Assembly: GCA_009778385.1 (NCBI GenBank)
Contig: WRJX01000095.1
Location: 1 to 44,751 of the forward strand
DNA from: Candidatus Bathycorpusculum sp.
Lineage (GTDB): Archaea > Thermoproteota > Bathyarchaeia > Bathyarchaeales > Bathycorpusculaceae
Length of the DNA: 44,751 bases
Direction: 5' to 3'
Below, in pieces: positions 17,936 to 26,280 of this stretch. Position numbers and translations under genes: made by a program. The notes beneath the pieces were generated by a model. The model searched no databases. It saw only the letters and a list, made by a program, of their open reading frames with translations, and had not been told where the DNA came from. The first letter of the stretch is position 1, and every line of letters starts with the position of its first letter.

Positions 17936-18988
17936 TTGACAAATAAAACGGTTGAAAAACTAAACGAAGAGCAAAGAAAACTTCAAGTTACAGGTGGGTC
18001 CACGTTTATTTTATCACTTCCAAAAGATTGGGCAACCAGAAATGAACTAAAACGCGGCAGTGCCATGGTCCTGCGAGAAGAAGAAGACGGCACACTCTCT
18101 GTATCACCAACAAAATTTGAGAAAAAGGAAAAAAAAGACGAAGCATACATCAAAACAAACCCCAATGATGATCCTGACGCCATCATGCGAACAGCAATCT
18201 CGGCATACTTAAATGGCTACAACGTTATGCACATTCGTGCTCAAGGTCAAAAAGTTTTAAGTTTAAAGACACGCAATCATTTGAAAAATTTTGCTAGAAA
18301 TTATCTTGTTGGAACAGAAATCGTAATCGATACTCCAAACGAGTTAACACTTCAAGTGTTACTTAACTATCCAGAGTTAACTGTACATAACGCGCTCAGT
18401 CGCATGTCAATTATTGCATCATCCATGCAAAAAGAAGCCTTAACTGCACTAAAAAGCATAGAGTATCAAAGCGCCAAAGCAGTAATAGAAACAGACCGCG
18501 AAGTGAACAGGTTTGGACTCTACATTGTAAGACTACTAAAACTGGCCGTTTCAAACCCAAGAGTCGTAAAAGACATCGGCTTAGACAGCCAAAAAGAATG
18601 CATTGGCTACCGGCTTATCGCAAAAGCAGTTGAACGCACTGCCGATCATGCCACAAAAATGGCTGAAAACACCCTATTGCTAAAAGAACCCGTAAATACC
18701 AATCTTTTAGAAAAAATAAACCAATTAAGCGTTTTAGCTAACACAATGTTTGAAAATTCCATAGAAGCCTTGTTTAAACATGACTTTAACTTAGCAGAAA
18801 GTGTAATTGAAAAACTTTATCAAGCGCATAAATTCGAAAAAGAAGCTATTCTTCTAACGCACGGTATTAAACCTGAAGAAATTGTTAACATCAGGTTGCT
18901 TATTGAAAGTGTACGTCGTATAGCAGAGTACGCCAGTGATATTTCGGAAGTAGTTTTAAACATGACAGTTGAATCTGTTCTCGGTTAA
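17936..18988 (+). CDS. PhoU-family regulator with N-terminal AbrB/SpoVT-like DNA-binding domain
   Basis: A 350-residue protein. Residues ~15-60 form a swapped-hairpin fold (LQVTGGSTFILSLPKDWA, then LKRGSAMVLREEEDGTLSVS), as in AbrB/MazE/SpoVT domains that bind DNA. After a Lys/Glu linker come two PhoU helical repeats, containing YRLIAKAVERTADHATKMAE and LLIESVRRIAEYASDISEVV. This architecture is known in archaea beside pst genes. It is likely a transcription regulator of the divergent pst operon, but no direct evidence is in the sequence. TTG 17936 is the only reasonable start, with GTGGA about ten bases upstream. Confidence 0.82.
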   Translation: MTNKTVEKLNEEQRKLQVTGGSTFILSLPKDWATRNELKRGSAMVLREEEDGTLSVSPTKFEKKEKKDEAYIKTNPNDDPDAIMRTAISAYLNGYNVMHIRAQGQKVLSLKTRNHLKNFARNYLVGTEIVIDTPNELTLQVLLNYPELTVHNALSRMSIIASSMQKEALTALKSIEYQSAKAVIETDREVNRFGLYIVRLLKLAVSNPRVVKDIGLDSQKECIGYRLIAKAVERTADHATKMAENTLLLKEPVNTNLLEKINQLSVLANTMFENSIEALFKHDFNLAESVIEKLYQAHKFEKEAILLTHGIKPEEIVNIRLLIESVRRIAEYASDISEVVLNMTVESVLG

Positions 18989-19011
18989 ACATCCAGCTTT
19001 AGTTTCAAAAA

Positions 19012-19052
19012 TGATTTCTTCAGAAATCACTAAACTACCAAAAATATGGTAG
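19012..19052 (+). terminator. Tandem hairpins after the DNA-binding PhoU gene
   Basis: Two perfect hairpins lie back to back, 24 bases past the stop codon. TGATTTC-ttca-GAAATCA (19012-19029) has a four-base loop. CTACCA-aaaata-TGGTAG (19035-19052) follows. They precede the glycosyltransferase gene. No long T tract follows, so this is not a standard archaeal terminator; an RNA-stability or processing element is equally possible. Confidence 0.4.
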
Positions 19053-19133
19053 CTAATCAATCTTAGCAGACAACGATAGTTAAATATGCGTGCAGATAAA
19101 TCAGTAAGACGAGAGAGGCAAGTGGAGCAAAAA

Positions 19134-20714
19134 ATGCAGCAGCACTGGAGACGCCTCAGAAGCATGCTGAATAAGTGGCGTATGCTACTATTGGTTTTCT
19201 TAGTCATTTATGTGAGTTTTTTGTTGCTTAACTTGGATTCGATAGCGGTTCAATGGGATGAAGCCAGTCATCTAAACGGCGGTTTTCTGCTTCTGCACGG
19301 TCAACTGTCCAGTTACATGTCAACAGTGTTTTATCCTCCCTTAAATGACTTAATTACCGCAGGATACTTTGCCATCGCTGGACCCAGTGTCTTTGTGGCA
19401 CGGTTAGTCTCTGTAACATTTGCTGCGCTGAGCGTGTTGGCTGTCTTTGAATTCACTCGCCACAGCTATAGTGCCCCAACTGCATTTATTTCAGCTATTC
19501 TAATAGGCACTATGCCTGGCTTAATTTGGCTTGGGCGATTAGCAATGGTAGATAGCATCCTTGTTTTCTTTTACTCAGTAACGTTGATGTTGTTCTTTAT
19601 CTGGTTACAGAAGCATGAAAATAAGTATCTTCTTTTAAGTGGAGTTATGCTTGGTTTGGGTTTTCTCGCTAAATATCCCATAGTGGCCGTGGCAATCATA
19701 ATGTTGGTAAGCATCTTTTTCTTTGGTAAAAGCGACTTGAAAAAGAGGCTTTTAAAATTTCCTTTTTTGATTTTGACGGCAGTACTGATAGCACTTCCTT
19801 GGCTGGTTCTTCTCTATCAAACCTATTCCACCGATATGCTAAATCAATGGTTTTATGTGATGGATATCCGTTTCCCTCAGAGTCTCAATGTTCCCATTCC
19901 CATCTACTACCTGATTGCTATGGTTTGGCCTTATGGTACTGTCCATCCTGTCTCTTTTGTCGTGTACGGTTTGGGCTTGACAGGGTTGGGTTTGCTAGCT
20001 TGGAGAAGACGACCGGAAGACAAGTTTCTGCTAACTTGGTTCTTTGCTACCTATGTTTTCTTTACTTTAATCGGACAGGTGCAGTGGAGATACATTGCGC
20101 CTATTTTTCCTGTATTAGCCATTTCTGCGGGTAGTTTAGTTACTTTTCTTTTTGACAAAACACGGAATGCTTGGAAAAATCCACAGTCCAGCCTCAAACG
20201 TAGTCACCTTGCCAAATTTGCTGCCGCCGGCTTGATTGCCCTCACGGTTTTTGGAGTTGCCTATAGCTATATTGATACATACAATTGGGTGAAAACGAGC
20301 AATGCTTGGGACCCACCGGTGAAGCAGACTACAGATTACGTGGCAACAAAGCTGAATGGTAATGAATCCGTGGTGGTGCTGTGTCCTGTAAATGTGGTCA
20401 ATGGCGATATTATCAGATTCTACCTTTACAGCGCTAATCCAAACCAGCAGCCGCTCATCTGGCAGTATCCCAATACTGATATGGACACCCACTATGCCAG
20501 CTTTAACACAGATGAACTAATTGACCTCTGCAGGGTAAACAGCGCAAAGTACCTGCTTCTCTATGAGTACGGCGAAACTTACCCCTACTACAACACAGCC
20601 CTAACGATGAGTGAAGTAAACAGATTGCTAATGAATACTCAAAACTTTACACTGCAAACAAGTTTAGGCAACTATCCACAGAAAATTTTTGTGTACACTT
20701 TTTCCACAGATTAG
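19134..20714 (+). CDS. GT39-like membrane glycosyltransferase (dolichyl-phosphate-sugar type)
   Basis: A ~526-residue protein with about ten membrane helices. The first exported loop carries AVQWDEASHLNGG, the acidic D-E catalytic motif of the GT-C fold (PMT/ArnT type). VFYPPLNDL lies nearby in the same loop. A soluble C-terminal part (~420 onward) holds VVVLCPVNVV and the end of the protein. It likely moves a sugar from a polyprenyl phosphate to protein or lipid on the outer face. ATG 19134 is chosen because GTGGAG lies six bases before it; ATG 19086 would add 16 basic residues and lacks such a site. Confidence 0.8.
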   Translation: MQQHWRRLRSMLNKWRMLLLVFLVIYVSFLLLNLDSIAVQWDEASHLNGGFLLLHGQLSSYMSTVFYPPLNDLITAGYFAIAGPSVFVARLVSVTFAALSVLAVFEFTRHSYSAPTAFISAILIGTMPGLIWLGRLAMVDSILVFFYSVTLMLFFIWLQKHENKYLLLSGVMLGLGFLAKYPIVAVAIIMLVSIFFFGKSDLKKRLLKFPFLILTAVLIALPWLVLLYQTYSTDMLNQWFYVMDIRFPQSLNVPIPIYYLIAMVWPYGTVHPVSFVVYGLGLTGLGLLAWRRRPEDKFLLTWFFATYVFFTLIGQVQWRYIAPIFPVLAISAGSLVTFLFDKTRNAWKNPQSSLKRSHLAKFAAAGLIALTVFGVAYSYIDTYNWVKTSNAWDPPVKQTTDYVATKLNGNESVVVLCPVNVVNGDIIRFYLYSANPNQQPLIWQYPNTDMDTHYASFNTDELIDLCRVNSAKYLLLYEYGETYPYYNTALTMSEVNRLLMNTQNFTLQTSLGNYPQKIFVYTFSTD

Positions 20715-21060
20715 CTTAAAACTCAGCGCCTTCAACAGGAGATAATTATATTCCATGTAGTTTTGCCTTTATCGGTAAATTAAAAAATATGATGGCCTCG
20801 CTTGTGGAACCCATCATCCAGTTTTCATCTACCAAATCCCACTGAACCCAAAAACACAGTCAAAAAGCGCCTGTTGGCTGTTAAAAAAAGAGAGGATGAC
20901 AAGAACTAATAAAACAAAGTTGCTACTGTATAAAGATAGGACATTTTAGAGAGTAACAAAAATGTGTTTGCACTTTATGGGATGGCCCCCTATAAGATAG
21001 ACGTTTTCAAACTAAACATAGCACAAAAAGGTATTTGGTAAATTTGATAGAGAAAAAGCA
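20715..21060. other. Convergent intergenic region
   Basis: Lies between the 3' ends of the glycosyltransferase and the purE-like gene. No gene, repeat or strong hairpin seen. Confidence 0.4.
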
Positions 21061-21540
21061 TTATTTTAGCTTCTTGATGGATTCGTTGGCTCGCTCCAAC
21101 TCTTGTTTTTTGCCGTCCTGATATGTCCTAACATTGTAAAGCAGTTCGGCATTGTCGAGTGCTAAAATTTTTGCTACGGCAATTGCGGCCCCTTCAGGTT
21201 CGATGGTTACGACTGAACCGATGCCACTAGGTACACGTAGTGAAGAGTATATGTCTGTGCCTCCGAATTTTTCGCTGTATGGTGGAATGGCAACCACAGG
21301 TTTTGCGGTGTTGACGTCGATGAAGGCACTTAATGCATTGGAGCGTCCTGCAACGGTAACGTAAATAACTTTTTCATTTTCGAATTCTTTGAGAATTTCC
21401 AGTACGGCTATCGGGGTTTTGTGTGCGGACGCTACACGAAATTCGTAAATTACACCAAGGAGTTTGAGATATTTGGCGATTTCGCGAGAAAATTCCAAGT
21501 CGCGCTCAGATCCCATTATTATTACGGCTTTGCCTGCCAT
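21061..21540 (-). CDS. purE: PurE-family N5-CAIR mutase / AIR carboxylase-like protein
   Basis: A 159-residue enzyme of the de novo purine pathway that shapes the carboxylated imidazole nucleotide. IIMGSERDLEFSREI at the start corresponds to the MGS(x)SD phosphate-binding loop, and YEFRVASAHKTP carries the catalytic His. Where class I PurE has GGAAHLPG it reads TVAGRSNALSAFID. This variant is closer to class II-like and archaeal PurE forms, so N5-CAIR mutase versus direct AIR carboxylase activity is open. No purK or other pur gene is nearby. Confidence 0.8.
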   Translation of the reverse strand: MAGKAVIIMGSERDLEFSREIAKYLKLLGVIYEFRVASAHKTPIAVLEILKEFENEKVIYVTVAGRSNALSAFIDVNTAKPVVAIPPYSEKFGGTDIYSSLRVPSGIGSVVTIEPEGAAIAVAKILALDNAELLYNVRTYQDGKKQELERANESIKKLK

Positions 21541-21762
21541 GTTTGCTCACTGTAGAGTGCTACTGTGAAGCAACTAATTAACATAACCCATTGGAGTATT
21601 CCATTAATCACACATTTTTATGTCTCCGAGTTGAATTGCGTAATTCTCATGACAGCAACAAAGTAGATACAGGCATAAATGTTTAGGCAAAAAGGAGTTA
21701 TTATTTCAGAAACATTTTTTAAACTAACAATAGAGACACGTTCGAATAAGAGACAGCTGCTT

Positions 21763-22419
21763 ATGCATGAAAACAAGTTCAATCCCAAATGCATCTTCTT
21801 AGACTTGGATGGAACAATAGTTGATCCACGTCAAGCATATTTTGAAGCGGCACAAATAGGTTTTCGAGCAATAGGGCAAGAATTACCAGAAATGAAGTCT
21901 ATACTTGAAATTCCCAAGCGTATGGAGCAAGGCTTAGGTTTTAGTGATTTGGTTTGTGGTGATTTAAACAAGTTTACAACTGTTTACCTTCAATCATATC
22001 ACGTGTTTACTGAGGGAAAAACAAGGCTTTTGCCTAACGTTCCAAAAGCAATTGAAATTCTTTCGCAGAAGGCCAAACTTGCGTTAATAACGATGCGTCA
22101 TGTTCCAAATCAGGCAGTTGTTAAAGAGTTAGATCATTTTGGCATAGGTAAATATTTTTCAAGTGTAATGACAGCTTTTGACACAACAAAGCCTAAACCG
22201 TCACCTGAAGCCATATTCAAATGTATTCAAAACTTTAACGTTGAAATCTGCGATTGTTTAATGGCAGGTGATTCGGTAAATGACATTAAAGCAGGTAAAG
22301 CTGCAGGGGTAAAAACAGTGGGTTTGCTTTCAGGTTTGTACTATCATGAGGAACTTGTTAAAGAAGAACCAGATATGATTTTGTCGGATCTTACGAAACT
22401 TCCTGACGTTATATACTAG
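21763..22419 (+). CDS. HAD-superfamily phosphatase, phosphoglycolate-phosphatase-like
   Basis: A ~218-residue hydrolase. Motif I is FLDLDGTIVDP, with the nucleophile Asp and acid/base Asp two apart. Motif II is the Thr in LALITMRH, motif III the Lys in TKPKPSPEAIF, and motif IV GDSVNDIKAGKAAG. A helical cap sits between motifs I and II, as in the Gph/PGMB subgroup. The substrate is not readable from sequence. ATG 21763 puts motif I at the usual distance from the N-terminus; an in-frame ATG at 21679 would add 28 residues without family resemblance. Confidence 0.8.
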   Translation: MHENKFNPKCIFLDLDGTIVDPRQAYFEAAQIGFRAIGQELPEMKSILEIPKRMEQGLGFSDLVCGDLNKFTTVYLQSYHVFTEGKTRLLPNVPKAIEILSQKAKLALITMRHVPNQAVVKELDHFGIGKYFSSVMTAFDTTKPKPSPEAIFKCIQNFNVEICDCLMAGDSVNDIKAGKAAGVKTVGLLSGLYYHEELVKEEPDMILSDLTKLPDVIY

Positions 22420-22543
22420 TTTTTTTGGTATTTCATGCTTTAATATATTACGTAAATTCGCCTAACCCAGTTATATGACGGCTCCCAAAGGTTAATTAAA
22501 GCTTTAAACTAACAGAATTGAAGGGCTTAGAAGGGGAATCAGT

Positions 22544-23149
22544 ATGAATTTTGTAGAGGTAATGGTAGGGGAGAAATTAAAGGATATAGACCCAACCTTA
22601 GATGTCATGGGCTCTGATCGCAAAGTTTTACAAGTAGCATGTCAAGACTTCACGAATTATCTCAAATTTCACTGGAACCTAATCGGGAAAGAAACAAATA
22701 AATATGAACTTGTCGAGAAACTTGAAAAACAATTCCATAAAAACCCAGCTGAACTTGAAATATTTCTAACAATTTGGACTACTATGTGGCTCAAAAAATG
22801 GAAAGAACGTATCAAACTGTTAATCGGCGATCAAAATCAAAACAAATTAAAAGTTTCTAAAACATTAAGCGATGCTGAACCATACTGGAAAAAGATTGAT
22901 CGTAAACAAGAATTAACCGAAGTTGTCGTTGGCACATTGCTCAAGAATGGGGAAATCTGTGGCACCGAAATATTAGCGGAAAATCTGCTGAAATGGGAAC
23001 TGGGAGAAAAACATACACAAAACCTTAACGACAAAGAGCGCATTTTTAGCATTGTAAATAACGCATTACGTAAAGCTCGCGAGGTATCCAGAAGCAAGGG
23101 CCCGTTAATCTTTGTGAAAATTGACAAAGGCTATTATAGTTCAGAATGA
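22544..23149 (+). CDS. Hypothetical protein, 201 aa
   Basis: I do not recognise this protein. AGGGGA precedes ATG 22544 at good spacing. It is charged, soluble and mainly helical. The segment LEIFLTIWTTMWLKKWKERI is Trp-rich. The last ~80 residues (LTEVVVGTLLKNGEICGTEI onwards, then IVNNALRKAREVSRSKGPLI) could form a winged-helix-like or restriction-associated fold, ending GYYSSE. It sits alone between the HAD gene and the L37e operon with no operon partner. Confidence 0.6.
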   Translation: MNFVEVMVGEKLKDIDPTLDVMGSDRKVLQVACQDFTNYLKFHWNLIGKETNKYELVEKLEKQFHKNPAELEIFLTIWTTMWLKKWKERIKLLIGDQNQNKLKVSKTLSDAEPYWKKIDRKQELTEVVVGTLLKNGEICGTEILAENLLKWELGEKHTQNLNDKERIFSIVNNALRKAREVSRSKGPLIFVKIDKGYYSSE

Positions 23150-23427
23150 GCCAGTTCCATTTTATTTGTTTTTTAAACATCCAAGCTATTTTATGTTCAC
23201 TTACGTTTAAAAAATGATAACTGCAATTAAGTAGTCTCAGCGTAAATAGGCAACAATTTTGTGTTGCTATTTTATGGGATTTGCTGGTTTTTTTAAGAAA
23301 CTTGTTTGTGTCAAGTTCTAATTATGTTCCAAAGTTGATGGACGGTAAATATGAATAAACACTTACCAAATATAATAAAACAGCTAAAAGTATATTTTAA
23401 AAATTAAAAATATAGAAATGGATGGCT

Positions 23428-23616
23428 TTAGACGACTCTTGCGCGTTGCAGAGTCTTTCTTTGCCAATTATAGTGACGAATGGTTGTGGTTGCACCGTAA
23501 CCACACGCACCACAACGTTTCTTACGTACATGGTAAGCTCTTCTACCACAGCGTCTACATTTTATGTGGACAACACGACCAGCGCGTTTGCCCATTGATG
23601 GCGTTCCTTTTCCCAT
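23428..23616 (-). CDS. rpl37e: 50S ribosomal protein L37e
   Basis: A 62-residue basic zinc-ribbon protein of the large subunit. It reads MGKGTPSMGKRAGRVVHIKC, then C-x2-C (CRRCG) and a second C-x2-C (CGACGYG), with ATTTIRHYNWQRK near the end. Length and motifs are standard for archaeal L37e. It starts five bases after the LSm stop, an archaeal gene order seen widely. Confidence 0.97.
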   Translation of the reverse strand: MGKGTPSMGKRAGRVVHIKCRRCGRRAYHVRKKRCGACGYGATTTIRHYNWQRKTLQRARVV

Positions 23617-23621
23617 TTAAA

Positions 23622-23849
23622 TCACCGTGGTGGAGGCGAAATAAGGACTACGTTATCTCCGCGGACAATTATTAGGCCTAGTTTTTGTTGATTTTCTACA
23701 ACAGTAGTGTCTTCTGTTTCTTCTAGAACCAAGTTTAAGTGTTGATCGAAACCCTTCAGTCTTCCTCTTAGGCTTTTTCCACCTTTTAATCGTACAAGTA
23801 CGATTTTGCTGAGGTTCTGTTCAAGGATTTCAGTTGTCATTTCGCTCAT
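23622..23849 (-). CDS. Archaeal Sm-like protein (LSm/SmAP)
   Basis: A 75-residue Sm fold that forms RNA-binding heptamers. Sm1 reads KIVLVRLKGGKSLRGRLKGF followed by DQHLNLVLEETED; Sm2 is LGLIIVRGDNVVLISPP, with the R-G-D/N residues that contact uridines. GAGG lies about seven bases before ATG 23849. It is the first gene of the LSm–L37e pair, linking RNA metabolism with the ribosome. Confidence 0.96.
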   Translation of the reverse strand: MSEMTTEILEQNLSKIVLVRLKGGKSLRGRLKGFDQHLNLVLEETEDTTVVENQQKLGLIIVRGDNVVLISPPPR

Positions 23850-24232
23850 ATGGAATCCTCAAGTATCTTTATCTCTCCTATATTTTAACTCTCACAATTT
23901 AAACCTATCTCATTTACTCTTTGAAAGATAGCCACTCTTTTCTATACATTTGATGATGTACATAAAGTACGAGTGATTTTATTGTCCACAGGTTAAATGT
24001 TTTTTGGAGTTATAGAGGTAGTAAAAGTATCGTAATGTTATTGAATGGGAATTGGAGAGAACTAAGTGACAGCTGAGTGAGATAAAAACGCTTGACTACC
24101 CATTTTAATGCTTAACTTAACCCATAGAATTGGGTAACGTCGTTTTTACCAAAGTTAGATTTGTAAGTATGTACAGTAAAGGCTTTAACTGGATTTAGGT
24201 AATGTAACTCAAGTTTTGTGAGAATAATTTGA
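23850..24232. other. Intergenic region with divergent promoters
   Basis: Contains the LSm promoter (leftwards) and that of the DedA-like gene (rightwards). No gene or clear repeat seen. Confidence 0.4.
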
Positions 24233-24916
24233 TTGGCGCATACTTCTTATAAATGTCGCATATACCTTGTCTTTAGGAGGAATGGTGAAAAACCGAAGTT
24301 GCTAGCAATAATTGAGTGTGTAGTCGTTTTCATAGTGTCTTTTGGGTTTAATCTTATACCATTTGCTGGCCCTTCAAATATGATTATTGCCTCAACTGCG
24401 GCAGTTGGCTTGGGTAGTACTGACTTTGCTTCATTTTTGGTCATTGGCGTTATTGTCGCGTTAGGTGCGACTCTAGCAAAAGGTATCCATTATGGAACTA
24501 CTTTTTTTATAAGTAGTCATTTAAATGAGAAAAGACGTGCAAAACTTGATTCTGATGCGATAAAAATAAAAAAATGGGCTTTTTTGTTACTTTATTTCGC
24601 TGCTGCAACGCCCATTCCAGATGAGCCAATTGTTATTACGCTTGGTTTAATGAAGTATAGTGTTACAAAGTTTTTCACGGCCTACTTTTTAGGAAAGCTA
24701 TCTATTGGTGTGATGGGGGCGTTTTTAGGTAACAAAGTTAGCAACACCTTTTCAGATTGGATTAGTCCAGAAATGATGGTGGTTATGTCGATAGCTTTAA
24801 CCGTAGTCATAACGGTAATCTTGTTTAAAGTTGATTTAGGTAAACTTGCAAGGCGTCTCATGAGAAAAAAGCCAACTCAAAATGATGATAAAGAAATTTT
24901 GGAAAAAATTAATTAA
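24233..24916 (+). CDS. DedA/VTT-like small membrane protein, 5' end uncertain
   Basis: About 200 residues of clear protein with 4-5 membrane helices. FNLIPFAGPSN near the start, GATLAKGIHYG, and the re-entrant-loop-like AAATPIPDEPIVITLGL resemble DedA/VTT (SNARE-associated) proteins, linked to lipid or undecaprenyl-phosphate transport. The true start is unclear. The open frame begins at TTG 24233, but AGGAGG at 24275-24280 points to ATG 24282 or GTG 24285, which are out of frame by one base. One extra A in the A5 run at 24288-24292 would give MVKKPKLLAIIE and join the frames. Confidence 0.7.
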   Translation: MAHTSYKCRIYLVFRRNGEKPKLLAIIECVVVFIVSFGFNLIPFAGPSNMIIASTAAVGLGSTDFASFLVIGVIVALGATLAKGIHYGTTFFISSHLNEKRRAKLDSDAIKIKKWAFLLLYFAAATPIPDEPIVITLGLMKYSVTKFFTAYFLGKLSIGVMGAFLGNKVSNTFSDWISPEMMVVMSIALTVVITVILFKVDLGKLARRLMRKKPTQNDDKEILEKIN

Positions 24917-24952
24917 TCAATCAATAATCTTTACGATATGGTAGGTTGATTT

Positions 24953-25456
24953 ATGTCATTAAAACAAAGACGATATTCCTTAAAATCTAAAGAAGCAAAA
25001 CAAAGTTTAAGTGAAGCCTCAAAACGGTTCAAAATGGATTTGGACACTTTGTTTGGTAATAAAGCAAATATTGAAGTAGTTGAATCTGAAGTTGGTCAAA
25101 TCTACATAGCCAATACAAGACCGGTAATGTTTAAAGCAGAAGAGGTTTTTTTGCCACTTTTATGCTTCACAGAATTCATAGAAACTGCTCCAAAAATAAC
25201 TGTGGACATGGGTGCAATACCCTTTGTGTGTAAAGGGGCAAATGTTATGGCTCCGGGAATTCGACGAGTTGAAGGCGAGTTTTCTAAAGGGGATTTGGTA
25301 GTTGTTGTTGACGAAAAACATGGGAAAGCGTTAGCTTTAGGTGAGAGCATGTTTGATGCTGTGGTATTTAGGGAAATAAAAAGTGGTCCAGTGATTAAGA
25401 CTCTACATTATGTCAGCGATAAATACTGGAACATTGCCAAACTGCTATCGGAGTAG
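24953..25456 (+). CDS. PUA-domain RNA-binding protein, MCT-1-like
   Basis: A 167-residue protein. The first ~75 residues are the pre-PUA domain (LSEASKRFKMDLDTLFG; QIYIANTRPVMFKAEEVFLP). The PUA domain follows with VDMGAIPFVCKGANVMAPGI, then EFSKGDLVVVVDEKHGKALA. This is the archaeal counterpart of MCT-1/Tma20, which in eukaryotes works in translation reinitiation and ribosome recycling with a DENR-like partner. GGTAGGTTG precedes ATG. It starts 36 bases after the DedA-like gene and may share its transcript. Confidence 0.88.
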   Translation: MSLKQRRYSLKSKEAKQSLSEASKRFKMDLDTLFGNKANIEVVESEVGQIYIANTRPVMFKAEEVFLPLLCFTEFIETAPKITVDMGAIPFVCKGANVMAPGIRRVEGEFSKGDLVVVVDEKHGKALALGESMFDAVVFREIKSGPVIKTLHYVSDKYWNIAKLLSE

Positions 25457-25458
25457 TC

Positions 25459-26280
25459 TCATTGTTTGGAGAGTATTTCTTCTCTTTGGAATATTTTTAC
25501 GCTTAGATAGTATATTGCAACATCAACAGCGGCGAATATACCGATTAACGCTACCAACATCAGAGGGCCAAGGAAGAGCATTCCAAGCATTTGTGCAATC
25601 ATTAAACCTATTACAGGCACTAGCAGCACGACGCTAATCTGTTGTGCTTCTTTAAAGCCTTTAACTTTTGATGATACCATGACAGTTAGACCTATGCTGC
25701 AAAGTGCAATTATGGGAGTTACGCCAAACATCATTATGAGCCAAGTTACGTTTGGAAGCAGAAGCAGTCCGCCAAACATGCCAAAGGTCATTATATCAAC
25801 TATTGTCATGTAGATACCATAGGCTACAAATGTTACTGCCATTGCGGGGATGAAACTGACTAAAATTTTGCCAAGCAATAATTCGCTATCGCTAATAGGT
25901 GTAGCCAAGAGGGCCTCGATTGTTTTTCGTTCTCTTTCACCGGCGAAACTATCTGAACCAATTACACTTGAAGCCATCACTGGAATTATGAGAAAGAATG
26001 GTGTAAAGAAGTAAACCAGCAGGATATATACTGTTGACAGGTTAGGCGACAGGTTGGCAAGCATGTTTTGAACATCCAAAGGCAAGTTTGGAATTAATGC
26101 ATCAAAGTCTTGATTGCCAGCCACATCAGTTGTTGGCATGTTTCCAATGCTTCCAATGATTAAGGGAAATGCTACAGAGATAATTATGGGTACAATAATT
26201 ATGGGCATTAGAACTTGCCAGTTTCGTTTTATTTCAAGCCAATCTTTTTTGAAGACTAACCATGCGTTATGGAAGTTCAT
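25459..26280 (-). CDS. ABC-2 type exporter permease
   Basis: A 273-residue membrane protein with six helices. The start FKKDWLEIKRNWQVLMPIII is typical of NatB/ABC-2 permeases. IGSDSFAGERERKTIEALLA is the conserved amphipathic coupling segment of the family, followed by TPISDSELLLGKILVSFIPA. It overlaps the ATPase gene upstream by four bases, so the two form one exporter. Cargo (drug, lipid, sodium or peptide) cannot be read. Confidence 0.88.
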   Translation of the reverse strand: MNFHNAWLVFKKDWLEIKRNWQVLMPIIIVPIIISVAFPLIIGSIGNMPTTDVAGNQDFDALIPNLPLDVQNMLANLSPNLSTVYILLVYFFTPFFLIIPVMASSVIGSDSFAGERERKTIEALLATPISDSELLLGKILVSFIPAMAVTFVAYGIYMTIVDIMTFGMFGGLLLLPNVTWLIMMFGVTPIIALCSIGLTVMVSSKVKGFKEAQQISVVLLVPVIGLMIAQMLGMLFLGPLMLVALIGIFAAVDVAIYYLSVKIFQREEILSKQ

